DNA of 64,000 bases. Source: Uranotaenia lowii. Taxonomy: Eukaryota > Arthropoda > Insecta > Diptera > Culicidae. The stretch is taken from positions 52,124,490 to 52,188,489 of the forward strand of contig NC_073691.1 in assembly GCF_029784155.1 (NCBI RefSeq), read 5' to 3'. This document shows, one piece after another, positions 1 through 12,400 of this stretch. The notes under the pieces are model-generated. The model made no database searches. It saw nothing but the letters and a program-made list of their open reading frames with translations, and was not told where the DNA came from. Made by a program: the position numbers and the translations under genes. Position 1 is the first letter of the stretch. Each line of letters opens with the position of its first letter.

Positions 1-446
1 ATTAGATTAATTAGAATTAAAATGATTAATTGGCAGAAGATAATTTTTGATACAGTTTTCTTTGGATTTTTCTTTTAAATTGACGTAAGAAACAACGACT
101 GTTGAATTTCCATAAAAACTAAATAATATACTTTAATTGGCTGAGAAAATGTTTTTTCGTCAAGAATAAATCTTAAAATTGCTATGGAGAAGAGTAATTT
201 GAACTACAATTAATAATTTGTGTAGTAATCAGTGTTAGTAATCATCTTATGATCAAAATTTATTGATCCAAAGTGTATGCGCTACATTATGCGTTATAAT
301 CAATCATTTAAGACGATAAAAATATATTTTTCCACTTTAAATTTTAGTTTCGACAAATTCACGGTTTCGCCATATTCACGGTGAAATTTTTTTTGAGCGT
401 GATAAAATCGAAAAACTACTGTATTCTGTTTTTATGTGTAGAAGTA
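1..446. other. AT-rich DNA without recognised features
   Basis: No conserved reading frame, splice pattern or terminal repeat was recognised. The stretch ends at the terminal inverted repeat of the element that starts at 447. Confidence 0.5.
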
Positions 447-1094
447 GAGTAAGGGACTTATTTTGGACCAGAGGGCCAATTTTGGACCACCTTATCTAGC
501 TCTCTTATAAAAAAAATCATGAATATTTTAGCAAATATTGTTGAAGCCCGGGCACCTCATGTAATCAAGGCTGATAAATTTCAGTCAATATCGTTCCATC
601 TGACCAACGTCTAGTAGTCAATGTTATCGAAAGAATATCAAAGTCGTCTATCAATTGAATGACCAAGCTGCAATGTCAGTCAGGCAGCAATGTCAATATT
701 GAATGACATTTTTGCATTCCACTCGACTCACACATACGATCGACTTTCTTTTTCATTTTCTCATGGAGTTGGGATGGATTTTAAGTTCGAAGTTGCGCAA
801 CAGTTGAAAAAATGTAGTTGTTGGCTGTTAGAAGAAAAAAATCACAGCAAGCATGATGTCGTTCATTCAACTTGGTCATGACATAGTAAACTTATGTCGC
901 TGACCAAAAATCAGTATCGCATGACATAGACATGCTAAGCAGTATCAAAGTCGGCTGATATTGGCTGTCTGACACTAATAATTTGCAGCTCTGCATGTAA
1001 TGCACTATTTTTTTGTCATTACTAGTTGCTTTACAAAAGGGCTAGACAAGGTGGTCCAAAATAGGTCCTCTGGTCCAAAATAAGTCCGTTACCC
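447..1094. mobile_element. MITE with long TIRs and TA flanks
   Basis: The two ends are imperfect inverted copies of about 55 bp. The left reads GGGACTTATTTTGGACCAGA and onward; the right end at 1040-1094 is its reverse complement. The dinucleotide TA lies outside both ends (445-446 and 1095-1096), as expected for a Tc1/mariner-type insertion. The 648-bp interior has no transposase frame; a 63-codon ORF at 690-881 has no recognisable content. A non-autonomous DNA transposon is the simplest reading. The superfamily rests only on the TA flank. Confidence 0.65.
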
Positions 1095-1287
1095 TAATAG
1101 GTGAAAGACATATTATTTCTGTTTTTTTTTCAAAAAAAATTAATCCGAGATATCCAAACAATGTTGAGCGTCGTTCAGTGAACACAAGTGTTAATCGAAT
1201 AAGTTAAGTGGGATATGAAATATTTGCCAAGGCACAGTGGAATGAGCTTCAGTTTTCTATGCAAAATCTCGGTCCTTCCATAAAAAG

Positions 1288-1867
1288 TAGGGGAGAGTGG
1301 GGTATCATGGGCCACTTTCTTTGCTTCATAACTTCTTTATTATAAAAGATAAAAAGAAAAAAAATAATGGAGAAAGGTTTTCTACATTTTTAAGGTATCG
1401 TTAGGCATTTTTCCTTATTTTTTATACACATAAATTTCCCGAGTTTTGACTGTTTTAAGAAAAGTTTTTTTTTCTTATTTCGAAAAACTGTGGGAAACGT
1501 AGACCACCAATTTCAAATTGACTGAATACCGTGCAAAGTTCATGAGTTGACCCAAAACTGAAATTTTATAATTCATTTCGTCATTTTAAAGCAATTTCAG
1601 ATGAGAAAATAAAAGGAAGAGTAGTATATGATCGAATAGTTCCTAATTTCTGGCTCGCGAACGTTTCGGCAAAATTCCTTATATAGGATTTATGTTCGTC
1701 TCTATCGCATTGGAAAAAATGGATAAAATATTATTCACAAGTTTTTATTTAGCATAAGAAAACTTTGCAGATAGAAAAAAAACGTATTTTAAGTTCTGAA
1801 GGTGTATAAAAACATAAAAATATAGGTGGCCCAAGATACCCAAAAAATGTGGCCCACGATTCCCCAC
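1288..1867. mobile_element. MITE-like TIR repeat (GTGGGG..GGGCCAC ends)
   Basis: The left end carries GTGGGGTATCATGGGCCAC near 1299-1317; the right end carries its near reverse complement GTGGCCCACGATTCCCCAC near 1849-1867, with a second partial copy just before it. The interior is AT-rich and non-coding. A related GGGGAGAGTGG motif occurs inverted near 40640-40655. Exact ends and target duplication were not resolved. Confidence 0.5.
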
Positions 1868-2924
1868 AAGCTATGATTTGCAAATTGGTTGCGTTTGTGT
1901 GACTTATTGATGTTTCGTCAAAAATAAATCCTATAGATCCTTTTATTTCGTTCAAAAGAACGTTAAATGTCGGGACGTGTATAACGTCGGGTATTATTTT
2001 CGTAGTTAAAATTTATTACGTTGGAAAACCCACTAAAAGAAGAGATTTGACACATTATCTGTTCTTTCCATCATTTATTCAGTAATGTTTTTTTGGCTTT
2101 TACTTTGGGTATAACATTTCTCTTCATTGTTAAAGAGTATGAGACCTTTCAAGTGGAATTAAGTCCTAATTTTGAGAAGTGAAGAGCTTAGAGGGCCTCG
2201 AGAAGACAATAAGATTACAGCAAATTATCGATTTAAAATTGGTTGAAAACACTGAATCATGTTCACATCATTATGACAATCATATTTTACAGAAACTTCG
2301 ACTATTTGCAACATGATATACGTTTAAAAAACTTTTGATCCATCCAAAATTTTCATAAGAAAAAAAAAACACGGGTAAAAAAAACACCATTTTCACGATT
2401 TTTTTCTAGAGCTATCGTTCAAACAAATGTGTTCAAATTTTTTGCATTATACAAAGCATTGTTAAAAGAACATTTAGTAATTTTTTCGTAAAAAAATATT
2501 GAAAAATGAACCGGTGACGGAGCACTTTCGAGGATGCCTTTTAGAAAACAGGATTTGCGGTGGACACTGTATCTCAGCACAGAATCATCTGAAGTCAAAA
2601 AATCAGAGCAAAATATTTTAAATAGATGTTTTTCTGGACCCCAACGTTTTTATTTAACTTAAAAAAATTTTTATGAAATTTTTGTGACTGTTTGAAGTAA
2701 AAACTACGATTTTTCATGAAAAAATCCGCCATTTTTTAACTTTAAAATCTCCCCAAAGTAAAAAAAAACAAAAAAAGAAAAACGTTGGGGTCTGGTATTT
2801 TATATGTAGAAAATAATAGAAAAAAATAAATAATAAATAATAAAAATATTGGAAAAAGTGATCAATCTTACCCCGGATTAAGGTACTCGAAAAAAAATGC
2901 AACGCTTGGTTTTGTGAATAACTT
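1868..2924. other. AT-rich DNA with a small inverted repeat
   Basis: No gene is recognised. A perfect 15-bp inverted repeat, GACCCCAACGTTTTT, occurs at 2637-2651 and inverted at 2778-2792, about 125 bp apart. It may be the remnant of another TIR element. Confidence 0.45.
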
Positions 2925-3238
2925 TTAAAAGCATGCATGCATGCATGTAAATGCAAATGTGCTGAAATTTTGAAATGTACCAAAGATGATGTGATTGGAA
3001 AAGCACTTTTGGAATAAAGACTCGCAAGCCAATGATGCATGACCACTACATTTAAGCGAAACAAGAAAAAAAAATCGAATTTACATTCTATTGGACAATT
3101 TATCAGAACATAAAAAAAAAACAAGTGAGAATCGAACCCAACGCAACATTCTTGTTTCGACTTGCCAGTCTGATAACTTAACCAATGCACCAACTGAGTC
3201 AATTAGCAAATAAAGTCATAGTCTTTTGCCACGCCCGA
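2925..3238 (-). mobile_element. tRNA-derived SINE, family B (minus copy)
   Basis: Read on the minus strand it starts near 3238 with GGGCGTGGCAAAAGACTATG, followed by a tRNA-like head with an A-box-like GACTCAGTTGGTGCATTGG and a B-box-like GGGTTCGATTC. The body ends in a region with ATGCATGCATGC. A second copy with the same order of blocks lies on the plus strand at about 62210-62525, which shows a dispersed ~310-bp unit. The long ORF across this region (162 codons, minus) is poly-Phe/Tyr low-complexity sequence and is not a gene. Confidence 0.7.
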
Positions 3239-3762
3239 TCACAATTGAAAAGGCACTGCGTTGGCCGTCGAATGAGATGGAAATGGGAATGGAAACGAGA
3301 AACTATTTTCTATTTCCGGTTTACATACACACGCACACAACACACAATTCCAAATCAATCCAAAATAGGATATTAACTTTGTGTGACAATTTTTTAAACT
3401 TGTCAACATGAAGGCCTGCTTTTAGTCTGTTGGACGAGTCTAGCACAAGAATGGACCGTTCTACCACTTTTGCAACCGAATTATTCAGATTCAAATGAGC
3501 CCAACCGATCTGGATTAACTTGTAAGATAACACAGTTATGGTCAAAGCAAATATGCATGCATTTATTTAACGGTCGAACAACTTGGTATCAAACAAAGTC
3601 TGGGAAAATATTTTAACTAAATATCCATAAAGCAAATACAACCCAGGAGCTTCCAAATCAGCTTATCTAGTAGATAAACATAACAATACGTTGTACAATC
3701 GGAAAATGGGCGTCAACATCCTAAATAAATCGAAGCCGCAAATTTAAGGACCAAAAATAATA

Positions 3763-5068
3763 CAGGGTCCGGAAATTGAACTGCTACAAAACTTTAGGAG
3801 TGATTATTACGAAATATACAAAACCGAGTTAGATGTCACCTTGTCACCTTGTTAACATGATGTCTAAGATGTCAGAGGATATTTTTGTAATCAAGTGTTT
3901 TTTTGGTAAAAATAGTCCTTGAACCTTAACGTAGTGCTTTGATTGCCTAGTTCCAGGCTGTGAAACGGTAGAAAGACATATTTCGTGAGTTGTACAATGA
4001 GTGTATGTATGTTTTTTATTTTGGCTCGCACTTGGAAGGAACCTGGAGATCAGAAGTATCCACGTAGTATGGTGGGGATCGTCAAGCTACAGTGGCGACA
4101 CCTACCATGGTGAAGATCGTCAAGATTCCCCCTGAGAGAATTTTTGGCGTAGTAACACTAAATTGGCGATAGATTTTAATACATCGGATCAAAATCGCCG
4201 TCGGATCTTGGAAGATGATCTTTAGTCCCAGCCTTACAAGATCCTAAGATTTCAAGACCTCTCGTTTGAACAGAAGCAAGAGTGAATAGAGAGGGCGAAG
4301 GCGCAGCTTACGCAGTCCGCGCATTAAAAATTTGGAGAATAGCGTGTTTTCTGCCGATAAATTCTTCGCTGTACAGCGGTTCGTGAAAAACACAGAACTA
4401 CAGATTCTGGTTGCCAGAAAGATCACGAACCTAGGCAAACGTATTAAAGGCCACAAGACGACAGAAATCTGTCTTATTAAAGGTCTGGGTCGGAATCGCC
4501 CGTACTTTCCTGGTGAAGATCAACCGAACACTCGAAGAGGTGTAGATCAATCAATTTACGTATTGATAATAGTTCTACGGCATGTCCTCGAACTGTGGAC
4601 ACGTCCTAATTTTGGTTTTGGTTGGTGGTTTTTCAGCAGAACTTCGCACTGGCTTACGAAGAAAAGAGGTCTCAATTTTTGTGTGCAAATTTTTTTTCGA
4701 GGGTTAATTTCGAGTACGGAGTGGTCGGGGAGTTCGCCGGACCTCAGCCCTATGGACTTGGCTGTCTAGGGTATACAGAAGCCCGACGTCTACTCTACAA
4801 AACATGACGGGTTGGATGTTCTGAAGCGCCATCTAGTTAAATTCTGGGATAAAATACCACAAAAACAACCTGCGGGCTTTTTAGAATATGTGCCTTGAGC
4901 TTCTGCAGCCAGTGGTTAAGCTCAAGGACAAAAAAATCGAAAGGCGCCAATTGATTTCGAAAATATGATCTGTTTTGATGTAAATCGTATTAAATTTGAA
5001 AGAAAAAGTTTTTGTGTTGATCAAATTATTTGTAAGTTCCAATGTAACCCCTCAATTGCCGGACCCTG
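3763..5068 (+). mobile_element. Decayed Tc1/mariner element, 1,306 bp
   Basis: Terminal inverted repeats CAGGGTCCGG(A/C)AATTGA lie at 3763 and, inverted, at 5053-5068. Both are flanked by TA (3761-3762 and 5069-5070), the mariner target duplication. The length of 1,306 bp matches a full mariner. The interior encodes a broken transposase on the same strand (separate entry), so this is a complete but dead copy. Confidence 0.85.
4250..4900 (+). pseudogene. mariner transposase, C-terminal half, multiply broken
   Basis: Transposase-like segments appear in different frames, so the gene is frameshifted and interrupted. Near 4626 the sequence encodes VVFQQNFALAYEEKRSQF, the region of the second catalytic aspartate; at 4713-4767 it encodes EWSGSSPDLSPMDLAV, the mariner motif around the last catalytic residue, followed by an in-frame TAG. 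A later piece (about 4812-4898) encodes LDVLKRHLVKFWDKIPQ. No intact frame connects them, so no functional product is expected. Confidence 0.75.
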
Positions 5069-7310
5069 TACTTATCGTACGGGAAATTTTCTCACAAAAT
5101 AAAATCTGCCCTTGGATTTGGCCGGAGCGATCTCAGTGAGGAGTTATTTTACCTTAATTACCCAGAAATAAGCTATTTTTTTATATGTTTGACAACATGA
5201 GATTTTAAGCCGTAATTTCATAAAACGAACTGAAGGATTTTAAATAATTAAAATCATTTGAAATGAGATAAGAAGATCCTAAGAAGCGGTTTGTTAAATA
5301 TGCCATCTGTTCGAATGCGGTAACACGAAACTAATATGGAACTACCAAAGACGACTATTCTTGGCCATCGACAGGAGAACCCTTAGCCTGCACCAAATGG
5401 ATTGGATCTTTCCTAGCTTTCGAAACTTTCCTAGAAACACTAAAGATTTGCTTATTAAAAAGTTTTCCTTGTTATTGTGTTACCTAGCAGAAACAACTAG
5501 AACAGATCGAAATGTAAATAGTTATAAATTTTACTTACAATGTGAATAAACCTAGACGATAAAAGTAAAAAAAAAATGTTTTACCCCTATGAAGTTTTTG
5601 TGATGTTATAAAATAATGGCTGTATATCTCACTTGGATGTTGATCGATTTTAACAAAATGAATATCAAATTGCAGTTTAAGAACTCATACAAAAACGCTC
5701 AAAATTTTAGATCGATCCACTAATGTTTGCCAAAGGTATTCACTTTTGTGTAAGAATTTCACTTTTCAAAAAATTAATGGATCAAATTAGCAGTTTTGAT
5801 GGAATAGGATTCATTTAAAAGGCCTTTAACTCATGTAATACTTCATAAATCTTCATGAAACTTTCACTTCACATAAGAATATTTCCCAGAAACAGTTTTA
5901 ATTATTATTTTTTTTGCTCAAAGGCGTTTTCACAAAGCTATGATTGTTTTTACAAGGTAATAAAGGATGAATAACACATCACTCAGATTTCTCCGGTCAA
6001 ATTTGATCACAGATTTGAACTCTTGAGAAAATTTCACATTAGATAATTATTATTACGGTCATTCAGCCTGCGGCATCGATTTGTTTTGGGATTTTGGTTC
6101 AAATTTTACAATTATTCGTTGTTTGATAACAGCGATACGTACAAAATAAAATGGCATATGTTAGAAGCCATACTGCGGGGTGTTTGGTTAAGAAGCGAAC
6201 TAGTATTCATCTGAAACATGAAATTTTATCCACCCCACACTGAGACAAGAACTTAGTTTAAGTCATATAAGCGCATCAGCTGCTGAACACTGCTGTAACG
6301 TTCAAATCATATTCAAAAATCATTTATTGATTCATTTATTGATTCAAAAATCATTTATTGATGTTTGTTTTGATGAAACTCTCTCTAAAAATTGGTTTTG
6401 GACTCAAAATCAAAACTTATTTATCAGTATTCCGTCTCACGACATAAACCACAACTTAACAAAACTGAATTCGATTTTTTTTTATATTTTTCAAATTATG
6501 CACATAAAACCGGACAAAATCTGCGAAATTTTTCATAATATTCGCACATCCGAGCTAGACCGGAGTTATCTCGAAATTTTCATTCGAGCAAGGCCGAATA
6601 AGCTTGGATTGCTTACTATACCTGCTAAAATAAACGATCATCGATGTTTTTATGAGTTCATGTCAGGGCCGTAGGAAGAGCCGCATCATGAGAGGGGTTA
6701 GGTCACTGATTTTTTTCTATGACATTTTTGCTGAACCAGTTCATGAAAAGACTCAAAACTTTAAAAAACATTTTGTACTTTTTGATTACTCATTTTTAGA
6801 TATTTTTAAATCAGTAGTTCATCGTTTTAAATCGTAACTTTTGAAGATATGTACGTCCTCAAATCTTTGAATTGGTTAGCTAAATTTTTAATGAACCCTT
6901 AATAAATAAAAGAAGGGAAATTACTTTTATCGATGTATGAAATCTTTGCATTTTCTCAAGAGTCTGGAAGATTCATTTAAAAATAGTTTGAAGAAAGCCT
7001 TCAATTAAAAAAAACTTATTCTTCGCTCAAATCAAATCTACCAAACTCTTGAGCAATTTCGAATCGAAGAAAATAAATCAAGTATCCGAAAGTTGAGGTA
7101 AGAGATCGAAATTTTGCAGTTTATTCTTGTAAACTCGATCCATATTTATGACTTTTTATAACACAAAACTTGCAAAATGATCTCAAGTTCTACTGTATAT
7201 TGACGATTTTCAGCTGAAACTTTGAAATTTAAGTAACAATCGAAATTTTAAGTATGAGATCTTTTGCGATTCCAATTTGTCAATGGAACAGACATCTTGA
7301 TATTTTTATC
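5069..7310. other. AT-rich intergenic DNA
   Basis: Nothing convincing was found. A 115-codon ORF at 6327-6674 has biased AT-rich composition and no motif. A short local duplication of TCATTTATTGATTCA occurs at about 6317-6362. Confidence 0.5.
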
Positions 7311-7520
7311 AAATTATTTTATCGGCTATATCGGTGAAATTTTATATTCTTTGAGAAAGAATATTTAAGAATTGAAAGATTAAAGACGGATAGAAGATTA
7401 GAATTAGGTGAAAGATACTGAAAATGAGCGGAAGGGTAATTTTTAATTTGAAAACTTTTCGTCACATTTCATCTTTTTGTTGAATATAAAATTTCACCGA
7501 TATAGCCGATAAAATAATTT
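7311..7520. repeat. Perfect 39-bp inverted repeat with 132-bp spacer
   Basis: Bases 7311-7349 are the exact reverse complement of 7482-7520, with the core ATCGGCTATATCGGTGAAAT. Outside the arms the match continues imperfectly through A/T runs. The 132-bp spacer has no ORF. It could be a tiny MITE or a strong cruciform; flanking duplications were not resolved. Confidence 0.8.
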
Positions 7521-8954
7521 CATAAAAAAAATTTACGGTGATTAACTTTTCATTTCAAAGATATTTTTATCATGACTTTAATACTCATTTACAAGCTGAA
7601 TCTGAGCCTGGAATATCAATTCAAAATCAGAATTCTGAGCCTGCTATCAAAATTTGAATGTTGAATCGGATCGATTTTGGCTGAAATAATTTAGACTAAC
7701 ACCATAAACACGTTTTAACGTTCTTAAATGTTGATAAAATACAATAAAAACAAAAATGACAAAAATGATGAAAATTTCATAAAATTGAAAAAAAAACAAA
7801 GAAACAAAGAAATGATTAAAAATTACACAAAATAATTAAAAATGACGGAGAAGGACAAAAAAAAATATGGCAAGAAAATTAACCTCCAAAAACGGCCACT
7901 TGTCAGCCAGCAAAATCTACAGTTGAAGATAATTCTAACCCATCAGGGATAAGTTCATGAACTATCTTTATTTAGGCATTTTAATTTCGGCAAATGCGAT
8001 GAATCGGAAACCTTAAATTTTAAGTGATTGTGTAGCTTTTCCAACGTTTCTTTTATTTTTTATAAATTTTCTAACATATGGAACTATTACGATATGAATG
8101 TAAGCAGTCAGCATACTTCAGCTATAAAAAAAATAAATATTCTAACCATAGGGAACATGTCGTCTATTTTACATTTATTTCGCTGATCAACTATGAAAAA
8201 GCAACAAGGGTTGAGTTGTCAATCGTCTCGCTTTTGTGAACATGTCCTAGTTTTTTTTTTACATTTCTCTCTTATCAATTTACCTACTTGGAATGTATCG
8301 CTTTTTTCTAACAAAGTAAAACCTTTACTCAATTCTAAGGGTCTTTTCTTAAATTATCAAAAAAAATTGACCTCAATAAATCTTACATGCATCTTAGGTG
8401 AATACTTTTTTATTCACTTTTCTTAAATTCGGATTTTTTGTTTATCGCCGCGATATATTTATAAAAAATTAATCGACATTTTTCGGCGAGTTTTGGAATG
8501 ATTAAAACTTTTTTCCAGTTGTCTATGCTTTTGAGCTACTATGGCATTCGCTCTTTTTCATTGGACATAATTTCGCGAACATTGGTTTCTGGAATTTCGG
8601 AGGGGAAGTGAGTCTTGCATCGTTACACCATTTTATATAACAGAAATAAAATTTTGATAAAATCGAACAACTCACCGTTTAATTTTGTCAGCATTTTCAA
8701 GAGAAAAATAGTTGTATACATATACACGATACAAAACACGATACACGAAATACACGATAAGAAACAGTTTGTATGTATGTGTATGTATGTATAATTCCCC
8801 CATCGGTAGCAAGGTCCAGCCTATGTCTGTGTGGCTTGGCCTTCGAATTGCTTGCTGGGAACCAACCTTCAGAGACCTACAATGGTTGGCAATCCACTCC
8901 CCTTGCAATAGTCTGTTCAGATTAACCCCAGATGCATTCCCTCTGAAATATTTA
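7521..8954. other. AT-rich intergenic DNA with a TATG-type microsatellite
   Basis: No gene is recognised. A short microsatellite of GTAT/GTATG units lies at about 8770-8792, next to ACACGATA repeats at about 8722-8760. Part of this stretch may be the 3' body of the SINE whose head is at 8955-9112. Confidence 0.45.
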
Positions 8955-9112
8955 TGAAATATAGTTATTTATATAATGGAACACATGTTTACCTGTCGGC
9001 AACTTATGGGATTCGAACCCAAAAGTTTTCTTGCCTATACTGGGAATCTAACCCAGTACGCCTGGGTTACCAGAATCGCACCAGCCTATCCACTAGACCA
9101 CATCAGCGCTTT
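8955..9112 (-). mobile_element. tRNA-derived SINE head, family A (minus copy)
   Basis: On the minus strand from 9110 down, the sequence reads AGCGCTGATGTGGTCTAGTGG, a tRNA-like A-box region, then CTGGGTTAGATTCCC, a mutated B box, and GGGTTCGAATCCC as a second B-box-like block. The first ~130 nt match the head of the plus-strand SINE at 26330, so both belong to one family. The downstream bodies differ, so this copy is diverged, truncated or a chimeric subfamily. It has lost tRNA integrity and is not a tRNA gene. Confidence 0.7.
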
Positions 9113-9403
9113 ACACGCTAAAAAACAGTTTGACGTAGAAAATTAGCACATTCCAAGTGACATTTTTTACTCTTTACCTTTTATAAGAAAAGCGTAAGTT
9201 GTCTATTGAGATGGACACAGCTTTGTTAGTTGCATTACGGAGGGGCCGTTCAAATTAAGTAACGCAATTTTCTGCACATTTTGCCAATTTCAAACATACT
9301 AACAAAGTATCATCATCTTCTCTTCCAACAGATTCCACAATACTGCCACTAGCATCAGAATCGTCAAGACAGCTCCTCCTCCTCGGCGCAAGAACAGGGA
9401 AGC

Positions 9404-12400
9404 ATGGCATGGCGATTTAAGGCTTCCAAGTACAAAAACGCTGCCCCGATCGTGCCGAAGCCGGAAGTATGCATCCGGGACATCTGCGTCGGTTCGTACC
9501 AGACCTATGGCAACAACATCGCCGCATCGGCAGCCTTCATAGCCTTCAACTGGGAACATGCGGGATCCAGTGTGGCCGTGCTGCCGATCGACGACTGTGG
9601 CCGCAAGAGTAAAACCATGCCGCTGCTGCATGCCCACTCGGATACGGTGACGTATTTGGACTTTTCGCCGTTTCACGACGGGTTGCTGGCGACGGGATCA
9701 CAGGATTGTTTGGTTAAGGTGTGGCACATTCCGGAGAAGGGACTGGAGAATTCTATTTCGAACCCGGAATGCAGTTTCTCGACCAAACAGCGCCGAGTTG
9801 AGACAGTTGGATTCCATCCGACGGCAGATTGTTTACTGTATTCGACGGCCGTAGGCTGTGTGAGTTTATGGGATCTCACCTGCCAGCAAGAATCGTTCTG
9901 TGAGTGTTGGAGGGTAGCCTGGGTATGGTTTGTGAGGTTATTCAAGAATTCTTATTATTTTACAGCTAACAACCAACATCCAGAGGTGATTCAATCGCTC
10001 AGTTGGAAGCTGGACGGAAAGATTTGTGCGACTAGCTGTAAGGACAAAATGGTTCGTATTTTGGACCCTCGAGCGGAGAGTCCAATTACGATGATCGCTG
10101 AAAGCCATCAGAGTATTAAAGATTCCCGAGTAGTTTGGTTGGGCGATCAGAATCGTATTCTGACGACCGGTTTCGATGCGGCTAGGTTGCGACAGGTCCT
10201 AATACGTGATCTACGAAACTTCTCGACGCCTGAGAAGACGCTAGAGCTGGATTGTTCTACAGGAATTTTGATGCCTCTCCTCGACGCCGATACCAATATG
10301 TTGTTCCTTGCGGGCAAGGGTGATACAACAATTTCCTATCTGGAAGTTACGGATAAAGATCCGTACCTGATCGAAGGAATACGGCATTCTGGAGAGCAGA
10401 CCAAGGGGGCATGCTTGGTACCGAAGCGGGCCTTGCGAGTGATGGAAGGCGAGGTTAACCGTATTATGCAACTCACCTCGAACTCCGTGATCCCGATTAT
10501 GTATCAAGTACCTCGGAAGGTAATTTTCAGCGTTTGTAATTTCGGATCCAAGTTCTTGACCTTGTTTGTGAATTATTCCAGACCTATCGTGATTTCCATA
10601 GTGATCTTTACCCAGACACCAATGGCTTCAAAACCGAACTGACAGCGACTCAGTGGCTTAATGGAGTAAACATTTCAGTTCCGAAAATCAGCCTCGATCC
10701 TGCCAAAAGAGAACTTGGGGAGCAACCGATTATCGTAAGTTAAAAACAATCAATATTCTAACTGGAACCAAATGTTATTTGTTCATAATTGGAATGTTTA
10801 ACCTTGATTTTCCCTTTATTGATACTAACCGAGCCCGTGTATGTACATAATCTTACTCATTTATTACATGTTTCTATCATTATTCATACTATCCTTTCGC
10901 TGGAATCTTGCCTGCCCGAATGAATCCATCTCTCACAAATAACCCCTAACTTCTTCTAAAAATCTACAAAAAGATTTTGCGAGGTAATCTGAATGAAGTA
11001 GTGAAAAACATTGCTAATAAGTCGAAAAACTCCGCAACTACTACGCCTAACTGCACGGCAGCCAAAATCGAAAAGGAAGCGATCGTCAAGCCAACCTTCG
11101 TACCGATCAAGGACAAGATCAAGCAAATGGAACAGCAGTCACACAGCGAGAAGAGCGAATTCGAGCAGCGTTTTAAAGAGGTTACCTCGAACAAGGATTG
11201 CAAGAATACGGAGAACGCGAACATGCTGATCGATGCCAAATCTCACCAAACGCAAGAGAGCGAAAGCAACGGAAACCTTCCCTCGCAGAACAGCCAAGAA
11301 GATGACGGTAGCCTTGAGGAGTCCGATCAGACGACCGAGGTAACTCCCCCGAAACCACTGCCAAGAACGTCCCGGAATAACTCCGTCTCGGAGCAGCTTT
11401 CCGGAGTCGGTGAGGATAGCCCACCAAACTCCGTCGTTCCAGCACCGCGACCGGTGGCCAGACCTCGGACAACTGCCACCGGATACAAGGTTTGAGCGCT
11501 GTTTTCTTGTTCTGAACAGTTGCCAGTTGTTTTGCCCGTTTATTGGTTGATTGCTCCTCCGAATGAATCCCGTACATCCCGAGTATCTCGATCGTTTGCA
11601 TTGCACTTTAACTTTTCCGTTTGTCCAGTACCCTTTTTCTGAGTTGTTTGCCGTACTTCGCCCTTAGTTCTAGATAAGGCACCACCACCTTGATCATTTC
11701 GAAACAATAGTAACCTATCCTAATTCAACATATTATCTCTTAACAGCCTCGTCTCGGACCGAAACCGTTCAGCAGCACCGGAAGCTCCAGTGAGTTTTCG
11801 TTCGACAAAGTGTTCAACGTACCGCAGGCACCGAAATCGGAGAACGGAGACGGTCAACGGGACTCGAACGACAATACCCAGGAAAACAGTTTGGCCTCAA
11901 ATGGAAGCGTAGACGAGCCCAGCGTTCACGAAAATGGTAACTGCAAAGAGCAGGAAGCTCCCGCTGAAACAACAGAAGAAGTTCCGCTTCGACCGAAGTC
12001 TGGTGATGAGGAAGACAAACCGCGAATCATCTCTACAGCCGAAAGGCGGAAGGTAACAAAATAGATCTATGGTAGCTTAACAACCGTAACACCAATGCTA
12101 ACCTTAACAATTTTGTATCCTTTCTAACGGCAAACTAATCATCGATCGATCGGTAGTCGGGGGATCGTGAAAAGGTTACTAACTCACGCAGTAGATACCG
12201 GTAGCAGACCATTTTAACCAAAGTTTTTTTGTTGTAGATATTCGAGTCGAAGGCGTCGACCGAGTCGGAGGATCAGTTCGATGCCGCGGGCACCGATGAT
12301 AAGACCAATCAGTTCGAGCGGCTGAGCGGACAGCGCACAAGCATAGCGGAGCGGCGGCGTCTGTACGAGAACCGATCTCAGAGCGTCCAGGAGGAGAAGC

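Noticed and set aside
2714..3202. 162-codon minus-strand ORF
   Set aside because: Poly-Phe/Tyr low complexity across a SINE and A/T runs.
9900..9965. Unspliced pod-1 reading frame through this segment
   Set aside because: The frame stays open, but GTGAGT and TTTTACAG bound it, the inserted residues are unlike coronin, and removal keeps the phase.
11139..11606. 155- and 139-codon antisense ORFs opposite pod-1 exon 4
   Set aside because: They are shadows of the pod-1 coding exon, whose frame and splice phases are fully consistent.
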